Below are positions 24,484-32,088 of a DNA stretch of 64,000 nucleotides, piece by piece. How positions within the stretch are numbered: the first letter of the stretch is position 1; each line of letters begins with the position of its first letter. Where the stretch lies: assembly GCF_001667275.1 (NCBI RefSeq), contig NZ_LZHV01000070.1, forward strand, positions 20,338-84,337, given 5' to 3'. The notes beneath the pieces were generated by a model that worked only from the letters and a program-made list of their open reading frames with translations, had not been told where the DNA came from and made no database searches. The DNA comes from Mycobacterium sp. ACS4054 (lineage in GTDB: Bacteria > Actinomycetota > Actinomycetes > Mycobacteriales > Mycobacteriaceae). The position numbers and the translations under genes were made by a program.

Positions 24484-24989
24484 CCGATCAGGTGGTCGGC
24501 CTTCTTCTCGCCGTTCCAATGCCGCAGGGCGGCGAAGCTGCCCTCGATGAGCGGGGGGCGCCCCGCGATGCGCAGCGCGCGGCTCAGCGCCGGTCCGCCG
24601 ACGCGGCGGGCCAGCGTGACGTGCGGCGTCCACTGGCCGGGCAGGCTGGTGGGCGCCGGCGCGGGGGCCAGGTGCTCGCCGGCCAGCCGGTGCACCTCGG
24701 CGTGGAACTCGAGCAACTCGGCGCTCGGCACGACGAGCCGGGCCAGGATCGCGTTGGAACGCCCGAGCAGCAACGACGCGCCGACCCCGCAGCCCAGCGG
24801 CAACCGCCCGGTCAGCGGGCCCAGCGCGGCGTCGGCCTCGTCGGCGATGCGGTCGGCCACCGCGAGCGTGACGTGTGGCCGCCCGGCCGGCGCCTGGCTG
24901 GGAATGCCGGCGTCGGCCAGGGCGTCCCACAGCCCGCGGATGGTCGCCTCGGTCTCGCCGTCGAAGAGCAGCTCGATGGAATGCACCAT
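24480..24989 (-). CDS. 2'-5' RNA ligase / cyclic phosphodiesterase family protein
   Basis: A 169-residue 2H-phosphoesterase fold protein (LigT/ThpR type) with two H-x-T motifs: RPHVTLAV in the first half and TPHVTLAR in the second. It matches remembered Rv1571 in length and position. The family acts on 2',3'-cyclic phosphate RNA ends; the substrate here is unknown. Its ATG overlaps the bioD stop by one base (TGATG), so it is expressed as the last gene of bioA-bioF-bioD. Confidence 0.88.
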   Translation of the reverse strand: MVHSIELLFDGETEATIRGLWDALADAGIPSQAPAGRPHVTLAVADRIADEADAALGPLTGRLPLGCGVGASLLLGRSNAILARLVVPSAELLEFHAEVHRLAGEHLAPAPAPTSLPGQWTPHVTLARRVGGPALSRALRIAGRPPLIEGSFAALRHWNGEKKADHLIG

Positions 24990-25669
24990 CAGCGGACCAG
25001 CGCGGTGACCCAGTCGCGGTCGAACGCCGCGGCGCTCATCTCCGCGAACTGTGCGGCGCCCATCGAGCCGGCGCCCGCCGGCAACGCGGCCCGCACCGCA
25101 CCCAGCCGGGCCAGGGCGGAGCGGTTCGACGTTTCCACCGGCCCGGGGTTGCCCGGCCAGCTCCCGATGACCAGGCCCGCGCACGAAACATTGTGCGCGG
25201 CAAGCGCTTCCAGAGTGAGCGCGGTGTGGTTGAGGGTGCCCAGTTCCGCGCTGACCGCGACCAGCGCCGCGGCCCCCAGCTGGACGGCAAGGTCGCGCAG
25301 GGTGACACCCGCGGCGGCGAGCTCGACCAGCAGCCCGCCGGCGCCCTCGACCAGCGTCAGCCGCCCCGGGCGGTCCAGGCCGGCGACCAGCCGCAGCAAC
25401 TCGTCGCCGGTCGGCAGGGCCGCGCCCGCCCGCTCGGCCGCGGCGGCCGGCGCCAGGGGTTGCGGGTAGCGGGCCAGCCCGGCCAGCTGGGTGACGCCGG
25501 ACAGCCGGGCGACCTCGGCCAGGTCGTCGTCACCGGAGGCGGTGCCGGTCTGGACCGGCTTGCACACCGCCACATCGACGCCGGCCCGGTGGGCGTGACA
25601 GGCCAGGGCGGCGGTGACGACGGTCTTGCCGACCCCGGTGCCCGTCCCCGTGACGACCAGGACGGTCAA
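24989..25669 (-). CDS. bioD: Dethiobiotin synthetase
   Basis: A 226-residue P-loop enzyme that closes the ureido ring of biotin using ATP and CO2. The P-loop is VTGTGTGVGKT at the extreme N-terminus; CKPVQTGT and VEGAGGLLVEL are family signatures. It begins at TTG 25669, which overlaps the bioF stop (TTGA). The long open frame upstream of the TTG is antisense-like and lacks similarity. A TTG start is unusual but gives exactly the expected N-terminus. Confidence 0.94.
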   Translation of the reverse strand: MTVLVVTGTGTGVGKTVVTAALACHAHRAGVDVAVCKPVQTGTASGDDDLAEVARLSGVTQLAGLARYPQPLAPAAAAERAGAALPTGDELLRLVAGLDRPGRLTLVEGAGGLLVELAAAGVTLRDLAVQLGAAALVAVSAELGTLNHTALTLEALAAHNVSCAGLVIGSWPGNPGPVETSNRSALARLGAVRAALPAGAGSMGAAQFAEMSAAAFDRDWVTALVR

Positions 25670-26814
25670 GGGCGCGCCACAGCGAGCACGTCGGCGAGCA
25701 CCCGCCGGGCGATGTCGAGTTCGGCGGCGTCCAGCGACGCGCGCGCGGTCAACCGCAACCGCGACGTCCCGGCGGGCACGGTCGGGGGCCGGAAGCAGCC
25801 CACCTTCACACCGGCGTCCAGGCATGCGATCGCGGCGGCCAGCGCCACCTCGGGGTCCCCCAGGATCACCGACACCACCGCCGACTGCGGGGCCACGGGG
25901 ACGCCGCAGGCGTCGGCCAGGACGCGGGCGTGCCGCAGCACGGCCTCGGGTCGCCAGGGTTCGGCCCGCAGCACGTTCAGCGCGGACCGCGCGGCGCCCA
26001 CCGCCGCGGGCGCCAGGCCGGTGTCGAAGATGAACGTCCGGGCCGCGTCGATCAGGTGGGCCCGCACCGCCGCCGGACCGAGCACCACGCCGCCCTGGCT
26101 GCCCAGCGCCTTGGACAGCGTCGTGGTCATCACCACATCGGGGGCGCCCGCCAGCCCGAGCTCGTGCAGCAGCCCGCGCCCGGCGCCGCGCACGCCCAGC
26201 CCGTGCGCCTCGTCGACGAGCAGCAGCGCGCGGTGGCGGCGGCACACCTCATGCAGCTCGCGCAGCGGCGCCAGGGCGCCGTCGGCGCTGAAGACCGACT
26301 CGGTGATGACGACGGCGCGCTCCTCGTCGCGTCCGGCGAGGGCCGCCTCCACGGCGTCGACGTCGCGGTGTCCGGTGACGGCCACGCGGGCCCGCGACAG
26401 CCGGCAGGCGTCGACCAGGGATGCGTGCGAAAGCGCGTCGGACACCAGCAGCGAACCCCGGCCCGACAGGCCGACGACCGCGCCGAGGTTGGCCGCGTAG
26501 CCCGACGAGAACAGCAATCCCGAAGCGGCGCCGACGTATTCGGCGAGCTCGGCCTCGAATTGCTGGTGCAGTTCGGTGTCGCCGGTGACCAGGCGCGAGC
26601 CGGTGGCCCCGGCGCCCCACATGCGCAGCGCCGCGATGCCGCCCTCGATCACGTCGGGGTGTTGGGACAGGCCGAGGTAGTCGTTGGACGCCAGATCGAG
26701 CTCCGTCGCGACGGCGGGGCGCGGTCGCAGCGAGCGACGCAGCCCGGCCTCGCGGCGCTGCTTCTCCACCGCCTCCAGCCAGGCCAGCGGGGAAGTCTCG
26801 ATCGGCGCTTTCAT
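25666..26814 (-). CDS. bioF: 8-amino-7-oxononanoate synthase
   Basis: A 382-residue PLP enzyme that condenses pimeloyl thioester and L-alanine, the first committed ring-building step of biotin synthesis. Motifs are LASNDYLGLSQHP, GAGATGSRLVTGD, VDEAHGLGVRGAGRG and the PLP lysine in TTTLSKALGSQGG. It starts four bases after the bioA stop (ATG 26814) and overlaps bioD. Confidence 0.95.
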   Translation of the reverse strand: MKAPIETSPLAWLEAVEKQRREAGLRRSLRPRPAVATELDLASNDYLGLSQHPDVIEGGIAALRMWGAGATGSRLVTGDTELHQQFEAELAEYVGAASGLLFSSGYAANLGAVVGLSGRGSLLVSDALSHASLVDACRLSRARVAVTGHRDVDAVEAALAGRDEERAVVITESVFSADGALAPLRELHEVCRRHRALLLVDEAHGLGVRGAGRGLLHELGLAGAPDVVMTTTLSKALGSQGGVVLGPAAVRAHLIDAARTFIFDTGLAPAAVGAARSALNVLRAEPWRPEAVLRHARVLADACGVPVAPQSAVVSVILGDPEVALAAAIACLDAGVKVGCFRPPTVPAGTSRLRLTARASLDAAELDIARRVLADVLAVARP

Positions 26815-26818
26815 CGCC

Positions 26819-28135
26819 CTAAAGACTACGAGAGCCGGTGAGCCGGGCCACCTCGACCATCGCCGAGGTGATCTGGGCGATCTCGGCGGCCGAGCAGATG
26901 TAGGGCGGCATCGCGTAGACGAGGTTGCGGAACGGGCGCAGCCAGACGCCGCGATCCAGCGCGGCCGGGGTGGCGACGGCCAGGTCGACGGGGTGGTCGC
27001 ACTCGATGACGCCGATCGCCCCACGCACCCGCACGTCGGTCACGCCGGGCAGCGCCCGGGCGGGTTCGAGCCCGGCGTCCAGCCCGGCGGCGATCTCGCC
27101 GACCCGCGCGCGCCAGTCCTGGCCCAGCAGCAGCTCGACGCTGGCCACGGACACGGCGCAGGCCAGCGGGTTGGCCATGAAGGTGGGCCCGTGCATCAGC
27201 GCGCCGGCCTCGCCGGCGCTGATGGTGTGCGCGATGTCGGCGGTGCACAGCGTGGCCGCGAGCGTGACGTACCCGCCGGTCAGCGCCTTGCCTACGCACA
27301 TGATGTCCGGGCTCACCCCGGCGTGTTCGGCCGCGAACAGCTCGCCGGTGCGGCCGAAGCCGGTGGCGATCTCGTCGAAGATGAGCAGCACGTCGTGCCG
27401 GTGGCAGAACTCGCGCAGGTCGCGCAGGTAGCGGGGGTCGTGGAAGCGCATCCCGCCCGCGCCCTGCACGACGGGCTCGACGACGACGGCGGCCAGCTCG
27501 TCGGCGTGCGCCGCCAGTTGGTGTTCGAACGCCGCGCTGTAGGCGGGGTCGTAGTCGCGCGGCACCTGCGGGGCGAACACCTGGCGGGCCAGGATGTCGG
27601 TCCACAGCGAGTGCATGCCGCCGTCGGGGTCGCAGACGCTCATCGGGGTGAAGGTGTCGCCGTGGTAGCCGCCCCGCCAGGTCATCAGCCGGTGCTTGGC
27701 GGGGCGGTCGCGGCTGCGCCAGTACTGCAGCGCCATCTTGACGGCGACCTCGACCGACACCGACCCCGAGTCGCTGAAGAACACGGTGTCCAGGCCCGGC
27801 GGGGTGATCTGCACCAGCAGCTGCGCCAGCCGCGCGGCCGGTTCGTGGGTGAGCCCACCGAACATGACGTGGTTCATCGTGGCCAGCTGGGCGATCAGCG
27901 CCGCGTCCAGGGCCGGGTGGCCGTGTCCGTGGATGGCGGTCCACCAGGAGCTCATCGCGTCGAGCGCCTCGATCGGCTCGCCGTCCCGGATCAGGGTCAG
28001 CCGGGCGCCCCGGGCGGCGACCGCCACCACCGGCGCGACGGCCTCACGACCGATGGTGCTGTAGGGGTGCCAGACGTGCGCAGCGTCGATCGCGCTGATC
28101 TGCTCGGGCGTCAACCCGGCCCTCGCCGCAGGCAT
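26819..28135 (-). CDS. bioA: Adenosylmethionine-8-amino-7-oxononanoate aminotransferase
   Basis: A 438-residue class-III PLP aminotransferase that transfers the amino group of S-adenosylmethionine to KAPA. Substrate- and PLP-site motifs are WHPYSTIG, DAMSSWWTAIHGHGHP, FSDSGSVSVEVA, IFDEIATGFGRTG and CVGKALTGGY (PLP lysine). The ATG at 28135 (MPAARAGLTPEQI) was preferred to 28189 because it matches the known N-terminus. First gene of bioA-bioF-bioD-LigT. Confidence 0.95.
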   Translation of the reverse strand: MPAARAGLTPEQISAIDAAHVWHPYSTIGREAVAPVVAVAARGARLTLIRDGEPIEALDAMSSWWTAIHGHGHPALDAALIAQLATMNHVMFGGLTHEPAARLAQLLVQITPPGLDTVFFSDSGSVSVEVAVKMALQYWRSRDRPAKHRLMTWRGGYHGDTFTPMSVCDPDGGMHSLWTDILARQVFAPQVPRDYDPAYSAAFEHQLAAHADELAAVVVEPVVQGAGGMRFHDPRYLRDLREFCHRHDVLLIFDEIATGFGRTGELFAAEHAGVSPDIMCVGKALTGGYVTLAATLCTADIAHTISAGEAGALMHGPTFMANPLACAVSVASVELLLGQDWRARVGEIAAGLDAGLEPARALPGVTDVRVRGAIGVIECDHPVDLAVATPAALDRGVWLRPFRNLVYAMPPYICSAAEIAQITSAMVEVARLTGSRSL

Positions 28136-28197
28136 AGTGATCGAGGGTAAAGCAGCCGGGTCGCATAAATTCCGGCCATCGGGGAGCATGGGAGCCG

Positions 28198-28632
28198 ATG
28201 GCTACGCCGCATCCGCCGGGCAATCCCGCCGCGGACACCGATTCCCCGCTGGTCGACTACGACGACGAAGCCCCGCGGGTCATTCGGGTGCGGCTGGCCG
28301 CGTGGGACGTCGTCTGCACCGTCGCCCTGTTGGCCCTGCTCATCGTCCTGGCCACCGCGACGACCTGGCCCACCCGGCTGTTCGGCTTCCTCGACCACGT
28401 GTGCGCCGACGAGACCTGCGGGCCGGTGCCGTTCGGGGTCGACTACTACATCCGCCCGGTGGTGTGGGGCGGCATCGGCGCGGCGATCGCCGCCGCCGTC
28501 GTCGGCCCGATCGTTTCCATCCTGAAGGGCTGGTTCATGTCCTTCTGGCCGGTGCTGGCCCTGACGTTGCTGATGGTCAGCTCCGTCGCCGGCTCGATCC
28601 TGACGACCTTCAGCGAACGCTATTGGATGTAG
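28198..28632 (+). CDS. Conserved membrane protein (Rv1567c-like)
   Basis: A 144-residue protein with an acidic cytoplasmic N-terminus (about 1-35) and three helices at about 38-58, 85-108 and 115-137. Two Cys in the loop CADETCGP (between helices one and two) could pair outside the cytoplasm. It is divergent from bioA, with 62 bases between starts. It resembles Rv1567c but is longer. Function unknown. Confidence 0.78.
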   Translation: MATPHPPGNPAADTDSPLVDYDDEAPRVIRVRLAAWDVVCTVALLALLIVLATATTWPTRLFGFLDHVCADETCGPVPFGVDYYIRPVVWGGIGAAIAAAVVGPIVSILKGWFMSFWPVLALTLLMVSSVAGSILTTFSERYWM

Positions 28633-28951
28633 GCGCACCGCCGCCGCGGCCCGGGCCTCGCCGCTTTCACTGAGACCCAAATCACAACGGCGCACACGGA
28701 ATTGGGTCACCCAGTCACCGTCCGGTCACGTTACGACAAAAAATCCCCCGGCGGCCTGGCGGCTACTAACTTCTGTTGTCAGAGTGGCTTTAGTGACTGA
28801 TGTGAAACAGGGGCATTGACCCGCTGCCACATCCGCAAGCGTCATGCAGCGGCGTCGGCCCCAACGTGGGGGTCCCGCCCGGGTCATGAACAGGCGGCGG
28901 AGGCGTGAAGTCACCGCGCCGAGGCCCGTGAGCCCCTGAGAGGCCAGAACA
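28633..28951 (+). promoter_or_regulatory. Long upstream region of ripD with triple GTCAC motif
   Basis: These 319 bases carry no credible gene. GTCAC occurs three times in the same orientation at 28706, 28714 and 28725, the last running into GTTACG. Mycobacterial MtrA is known to bind direct repeats of this kind before peptidoglycan-hydrolase genes, so an MtrA-type site is possible. The following stretch (about 28770-28951) is GC-rich with short hairpins such as CCCCAACGTGGGGG and probably forms a structured leader. No known riboswitch consensus was found. Confidence 0.45.
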
Positions 28952-29812
28952 ATGAAACGCATCTACGCCTTCGCGATCGGTTTGGCGATGCTCGCGGCGC
29001 CGGTGGCGGCTCCGCTGATCGCGTCCGCCGACCCGGGCACCCGGCCGATGGACTACCAGCAGGCCACCGACGTGGTGATCGCGCGCGGGCTCTCGCAGCG
29101 CGGCGTGCCGTTCTCCTGGGCCGGCGGCGGCATCAACGGGCCCACCCGTGGCACCGGGACAGGCATCAACACCGTCGGGTTCGACGCCTCCGGCCTGATG
29201 CAGTACGCCTACGCCGGCGCCGGCATCAAGCTGCCGCGTTCGTCCGGGGCGATCTACCGCGTCGGCCAGAAGATCCTGCCCCAGCAGGCACGCAAGGGCG
29301 ACCTGATCTTCTACGGCCCCGAGGGCACGCAGAGCGTGGCGATGTACCTGGGCAACAACCAGATGCTCGAGGTCGGCGACGTCGTCCAGGTGTCGCCGGT
29401 GCGCGCCAACGGCATGACGCCGTACATGGTCCGCGTCCTCGGCGCCGACTCGGCGCCGGCCCAGGCGCTGCCGCAGCAGGTCCCGGCGCAGCTGCCGGCA
29501 CAGCAAGCCCCGCTGCAACAGCCCCCGCTCCAGCAACTGCCCACCGCGCAGGCGCCCACGGCGCAGGCCCCGCTGCAGCAAGCGCCCGTGCAGCAGCCGG
29601 CGACGCCGCAGGCACCGGTGCAGCAGGCGCCGTTGCACCAGCAGTCCGCGCTGGCCCCGCTGCAACAAGCGCCGGTGCAGCAGGCCCCCGCGCCGCAGGC
29701 GCCGCTGTGGCAGCCGCCGATCCAGCAAGCGCCGGTGCAGCGGGCCCCGGTGCAGCTGCTGCCGCCCCAGCAATCTCCGTTCCTGCCCCCGGCCCCCGGC
29801 ACCGCCCGGTAA
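28952..29812 (+). CDS. ripD: RipD-like inactive NlpC/P60 protein with P/Q-rich tail
   Basis: A 286-residue exported protein. The signal peptide (about 1-26, cleavage after ASA) is followed by an NlpC/P60 domain (about 33-160). The catalytic Cys is replaced by Ala (GFDAS, A79) and the catalytic His by Ser (S128 in TQSVAMYLG), as in RipD, which binds but does not cut peptidoglycan. Residues about 165-286 are a Pro/Gln/Ala-rich tail of repeated QQAP and APLQQ-like units, much longer than remembered for M. tuberculosis RipD (Rv1566c, about 230 residues). A strong terminator follows at 29843. Confidence 0.92.
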   Translation: MKRIYAFAIGLAMLAAPVAAPLIASADPGTRPMDYQQATDVVIARGLSQRGVPFSWAGGGINGPTRGTGTGINTVGFDASGLMQYAYAGAGIKLPRSSGAIYRVGQKILPQQARKGDLIFYGPEGTQSVAMYLGNNQMLEVGDVVQVSPVRANGMTPYMVRVLGADSAPAQALPQQVPAQLPAQQAPLQQPPLQQLPTAQAPTAQAPLQQAPVQQPATPQAPVQQAPLHQQSALAPLQQAPVQQAPAPQAPLWQPPIQQAPVQRAPVQLLPPQQSPFLPPAPGTAR

Positions 29813-29842
29813 ATTCCCGGCACCGCCCGGGACTCCCGAACG

Positions 29843-29880
29843 CCGCCACCTGCTCCTACCCGGGAGCGGGTGGCGGTTTT
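29843..29880 (+). terminator. Intrinsic terminator after ripD
   Basis: A 14-bp stem (ccgccacctgctcc paired with ggagcgggtggcgg, one G-T wobble) and a six-base loop are followed directly by TTTT. This is one of the clearest rho-independent terminators in the window and separates ripD from the acyltransferase. Confidence 0.85.
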
Positions 29881-29900
29881 CGGTAAATTAGCTGGCAACC

Positions 29901-32054
29901 ATGCCGACCGTGTCACCGCCTTCCACACCGGTCGCGACCGCGGAACCGGTCGCGAAGGGAGCGCGTGGCGCGGGGTTCTATCGCTACGACCTCGACGGCC
30001 TGCGCGGCATCGCGATCGCCCTGGTCGCGGTGTTCCACATCTGGTTCGGCCGGGTCTCCGGCGGGGTCGACGTGTTCCTGGCGCTGTCGGGATTCTTCTT
30101 CGGCGGCAAGATCATTCGCGCGGCGCTGAACCCGGCGGTCACCCTGTCGCCGGTGGCGGAGCTGACCCGGCTCGTCCGCCGTCTGGTCCCCGCCCTGGTC
30201 GTGGTGCTGGCGGGCTGCGCCGTCCTGACGATCCTGGTGCAGCCGGAGACCCGCTGGGAGACGTTCGCGGACCAGAGCCTCGCCAGCCTCGGCTACTACC
30301 AGAACTGGGAGCTGGCCAACACCGCGTCGGACTACCTGCGCGCGGGTGAAGCCGTCAGCCCGCTGCAGCACATCTGGTCGATGTCGGTGCAGGGCCAGTT
30401 CTACGTCGGCTTCCTGCTGGTGATCGCGGGGTCCGCGTACCTGTTCCGGCGCCCGTTGGGCAAGCACCTGCGCACCCTGGTCCTGGTGCTGCTGACCGCG
30501 CTGACGGTGGCCTCGTTCGTCTACGCGATCGTGGCGCATCAGAACGACCAGGCCGCCGCCTACTACAACAGCTTCGCGCGCGGCTGGGAGCTGCTGCTCG
30601 GCGCGCTGGTCGGTGCGCTGGTGCCGGCCATCCGGTGGCCGATGTGGATACGGACGGTGGTGGCCACCGCCGCGCTGGCCGCGATCGTGTCCTGCGGGGC
30701 CCTGATCGACGGCGTGCAGGAGTTTCCCGGCCCGTGGGCGCTGGTCCCCGTCGGGGCCACCATGCTGATGATCCTCGCCGGGGCCAACCTGCGGGGCGCC
30801 CCCGCCGGCGGCCGGCTGCCGCTGCCGAACCGGCTGCTGGCGGCCCCGCCGCTGGTGGCGCTGGGCGCAATGGCGTACTCGCTGTACCTGTGGCACTGGC
30901 CGCTGCTGATCTTCTGGCTGTCGTTCACCGGACACCGGCACGCCGGCTTCGTCGAGGGCGCGGCGGTGCTGCTGGTCTCGGGCCTGCTGGCGCACCTGAC
31001 CACCCGGCTCGTCGAGGATCCCCTGCGGTACCGCACCGCCGGGCGGTCACCGGCGCCCGCGCCCGCGTGGCTGGCGCGCCTGCCCCGGCCCACGGTGGCG
31101 CTGGGCACCGCCATCGTGCTGCTCGGGGTGACGCTGACCGCCACGTCGTTCACCTGGCGTCAGCACGTCACGGTGCTGCGGGCCGCGGGCAAGGAACTCA
31201 GCGTGCTCAATCCGCAGGACTACCCCGGGGCGCGCGCCCTGACCGAACGGCTGCGGGTGCCCGCGTTGCCGATGCGGCCCAGCGTGCTGGAGGTCAAGGA
31301 GGACCTGCCGACCTCCACCCGCGACGGTTGCATCAGCGACTTCGTCAACCCGGCGGTGGTGGTGTGCACCTACGGCGACGTCGCCGCCGAACGCACCATC
31401 GCGCTGGCGGGCGGCTCACACGCCGAACACTGGCTGCCCGCGCTGGAGCTGCTGGGCAGGATGCACCACTTCAAGGTGGTTACGTACCTCAAGATGGGCT
31501 GCCCGCTGTCCACCGAGGAAGTCCCGTTGATCATGGGCAACAACGCCGCCTACCCGCAGTGCCGGCAGTGGGTGGAACAGACCATGGCCAAGGTCATCGC
31601 CGACCGCCCCGATTACGTGTTCACCACGACCACCCGGCCGTGGAACATCAAGCCCGGCGACGTGATGCCGGCCACCTACATCGGAATCTGGCAACGCTTC
31701 TCCGACAACAACATTCCGATCCTCGGCATGCGCGACACCCCATGGCTGGTGAAGAACGGCCAGCCGTTCGACCCGGCGGACTGCCTGGCCAAGAAGCAGG
31801 GCAATCCCCAGTCGTGCGCGGTCAAGCGGTCCGACGTGTTGTCCGACCGCAATCAGACCCTCGACTTCGTCACCCAGTTCCCGCTGCTGAAGGTGCTCGA
31901 CATGTCGGACGCGATCTGCCGCGCCGACGTGTGCCGCCCCGTCGAAGGAAACGTGCTGATCTACCACGGGGCCCATCACCTCACCCCCACGTACGTGCGG
32001 ACCATGGTGGGCGAATTGGGCCGCCAGATCGCGGCCAATACCGGTTGGTGGTGA
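29901..32054 (+). CDS. Membrane O-acyltransferase (acyltransferase-3 + SGNH)
   Basis: A 717-residue protein. The N-terminal half is the acyltransferase-3 membrane domain (YRYDLDGLRGIAIALVAVFHIW, with the catalytic His of this family, then GGVDVFLALSGFF) with about ten helices. The C-terminal part (about 430-717) is an extracytoplasmic SGNH-like domain: IALAGGSHAEHWLPALELL as block I and LIYHGAHHLTPTYVR with the late His. It is of the OafA/YrhL type that O-acylates cell-envelope glycans. It corresponds to Rv1565c; its acceptor is unknown. Confidence 0.9.
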   Translation: MPTVSPPSTPVATAEPVAKGARGAGFYRYDLDGLRGIAIALVAVFHIWFGRVSGGVDVFLALSGFFFGGKIIRAALNPAVTLSPVAELTRLVRRLVPALVVVLAGCAVLTILVQPETRWETFADQSLASLGYYQNWELANTASDYLRAGEAVSPLQHIWSMSVQGQFYVGFLLVIAGSAYLFRRPLGKHLRTLVLVLLTALTVASFVYAIVAHQNDQAAAYYNSFARGWELLLGALVGALVPAIRWPMWIRTVVATAALAAIVSCGALIDGVQEFPGPWALVPVGATMLMILAGANLRGAPAGGRLPLPNRLLAAPPLVALGAMAYSLYLWHWPLLIFWLSFTGHRHAGFVEGAAVLLVSGLLAHLTTRLVEDPLRYRTAGRSPAPAPAWLARLPRPTVALGTAIVLLGVTLTATSFTWRQHVTVLRAAGKELSVLNPQDYPGARALTERLRVPALPMRPSVLEVKEDLPTSTRDGCISDFVNPAVVVCTYGDVAAERTIALAGGSHAEHWLPALELLGRMHHFKVVTYLKMGCPLSTEEVPLIMGNNAAYPQCRQWVEQTMAKVIADRPDYVFTTTTRPWNIKPGDVMPATYIGIWQRFSDNNIPILGMRDTPWLVKNGQPFDPADCLAKKQGNPQSCAVKRSDVLSDRNQTLDFVTQFPLLKVLDMSDAICRADVCRPVEGNVLIYHGAHHLTPTYVRTMVGELGRQIAANTGWW

Positions 32055-32088
32055 CGCGCCCCGCGCCGCCGAGCGCGGATAAGGTCAG

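Noticed and set aside
28760..28951. Cyclic di-AMP (ydaO) riboswitch before ripD
   Set aside because: Such riboswitches precede some actinobacterial hydrolase genes, but the conserved GGGGGAACC and GTCAGCTAACC elements are absent here.
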